Shown here: positions 63,039 through 64,000 of the stretch, piece by piece
Position numbering within the stretch: position 1 is the first letter of the stretch
Layout: each line of letters starts with the position of its first letter
NCBI RefSeq assembly: GCF_036924535.1
Contig: NZ_JAZHRT010000001.1
Span: forward strand, 9,042,501 to 9,106,500
Direction: 5' to 3'
Source: Bradyrhizobium sp. AZCC 2262
Lineage (GTDB): Bacteria; Pseudomonadota; Alphaproteobacteria; Rhizobiales; Xanthobacteraceae
DNA length: 64,000 nt
Position numbers and translations under genes: made by a program
Notes under the pieces: model-generated
The model's input: the letters and a program-made list of their open reading frames with translations, nothing else
Database searches by the model: none
Told to the model about the DNA's origin: nothing

Positions 63039-64000
63039 ATGGTACGCACAAAGCCGTCTGCCGGCATGGATGCCGGCCATCCGCTCGACCCGCTCAGCGA
63101 GGCGGAAGTCGCGCTGGCGTCCGAAATATTGCGGAAGGAAAAGAGGCTCGGCCCGCACGCGCGATTTACGCATGTGCAACTCGAAGAGCCGGCCAAGTCC
63201 GATGTCCTCGGATGGAAGCTGGCTGCCGGGCACCCGAGGCAGGCCGCCGTTACCCTGTTCGACAGCAAGACCGGCGCGACGCATGTCGCGACGGTAGATC
63301 TCGATTCGAAGCGCGTGACGGCGTGGCGCGAGTATTCGACCAAGGCCCATCCTTACGGCCAGCCGCCGATCACGATCGAGGAGGTGTTCAAGGTCGGCGA
63401 CATCGTCAAGGCCGACGCGGACTGGCGGCATGCGATGAAGCGCCGCGGCCTGAAGGATGAGGATATCGAGCTGGTTCAGGTCGACCCGTTTTCGGCCGGC
63501 TATTTCGACCGCGAGGTGGAGAAGGGCCGCAGGCTGGTCAGCGCCGTGTCCTACTGGCGCAAGGATCTCAAGGACAATGGCTACGCGCATCCGATCGAAG
63601 GCGTGGTCGCGCTCGTCGACCTGATCGAGAACAGGATCGTCCACCTGGTCGACGAGTCCGACATCATTCCGATCCCGAAGAAATCGCGCAACTACGACCG
63701 CGCCTCGATCCCGCAAACGCGCAACGACGTGAAGCCGCTGGATGTCGTGCAGAAGGACGGCCCGAGCTTTTCGGTCGAGGGCTGGAAGGTTGATTGGCAA
63801 AACTGGTCGTTCCGCGTCGGCTGGACGGCGCGCGAGGGTCTCGTGCTGCACCAGATCGCCTTCCGCGATGCCGGACGCGAACGACCGATCATTTACCGGG
63901 CCAGCGTCACCGACATGATCGTGCCGTATGCCGATCCGACCGCCAACCATTTCTGGAAATGCGCGTTCGATGCAGGGGAGTACGGGCTCGGCAAGCTCGC
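63039..64000 (+). CDS. primary-amine (copper) oxidase, 5' part, truncated by window end
   Basis: A 320-codon open frame without stop to the window edge. The N-terminal domains N2/N3 are visible ([25 protein letters not shown], then [25 protein letters not shown]), and the last part enters the catalytic domain: [35 protein letters not shown]. The Asp in AFDAGEYG is the family's catalytic base. The Tyr that becomes topaquinone (NYDY) and the copper His residues would lie beyond the window. It oxidises primary amines to aldehydes with H2O2. The AraC gene is divergent upstream. Confidence 0.93.
   Translation, partial: [320 protein letters not shown]

Overview
The window reads as chromosomal DNA of a GC-rich alphaproteobacterium of the Bradyrhizobium/Rhodopseudomonas type. 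The reasons are high GC, many stand-alone TRAP and Bug solute-binding proteins, a multi-domain cyclase-ATPase-TPR regulator, short CATTCCGGG-type dispersed repeats, and an initiator tRNA with an A-U pair where enteric bacteria have the first G-C. This placement is inferred from gene content and style; no marker gene such as 16S rRNA is present.

Region 1 (1-21270) is core-like metabolism and regulation. It holds a secreted hypothetical protein, a TRAP binding protein, and a GntR regulator with a perfect 20-bp palindrome before its start. That regulator heads a likely operon with a phytanoyl-CoA dioxygenase and a SAF-domain oxidoreductase, separated by dispersed repeats. An ECF41-type sigma factor lies divergent from a carboxymuconolactone decarboxylase, with two face-to-face promoters matching the ECF41 consensus. 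Next come a membrane adenylate cyclase, an alpha/beta hydrolase and an Ogt-type DNA repair protein. A minus-strand catabolic run follows (enoyl-CoA hydratase, two related metallo-beta-lactamase-fold enzymes, serine hydrolase, GST, fumarylacetoacetase-like enzyme, quinone reductase, SDR), then CvpA and a GMC oxidoreductase.

Region 2 (21589-28130) is the most unusual. Next to an initiator tRNA-Met and its terminator lies a lower-GC block. It encodes a YcaO enzyme, a TfuA protein, a divergent FTP-domain metallopeptidase-like protein with an altered zinc motif, a P-loop protein, and two paralogous peptides of 68-69 residues that share an invariant KPPVGPNC block. Between the peptide genes lies a decayed copy of the 5' end of the P-loop gene, so peptide and P-loop gene were duplicated together. 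I interpret the block as a candidate peptide or protein thioamidation/cyclodehydration system (RiPP-like).

Region 3 (28348-38577) holds a Bug-type binding protein, a zinc-ribbon/cyclase/ATPase/TPR regulator whose cyclase domain has lost its transition-state Arg, and a methyltransferase. A TetR regulator follows, with tandem operator-like repeats, divergent from an SDR, a saccharopine-dehydrogenase-like reductase and an acyl-CoA synthetase.

Region 4 (39394-61938) is an exopolysaccharide locus built around a divergent hub at 57216-57793. Rightwards run a priming sugar transferase, FkbM methyltransferase, UDP-glucose dehydrogenase and UDP-sugar epimerase. Leftwards run a previously uncalled 47-residue membrane protein, a phosphoesterase, Wza-like export protein, outer-membrane barrel, Wzc-like tyrosine kinase, Wzy-like polymerase, glycosyltransferase, two acyltransferases and a Wzx-like flippase. 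A Tat-exported GH10 glycanase and a WecG/GT4/GT4/secreted-protein operon follow. Many of these genes overlap by 4 bases (ATGA/GTGA), which suggests coupled translation.

Region 5 (61923-64000) has an AraC regulator and the 5' part of a copper amine oxidase gene that runs off the window. All starts, functions and operons were read by eye; no homology search was run.
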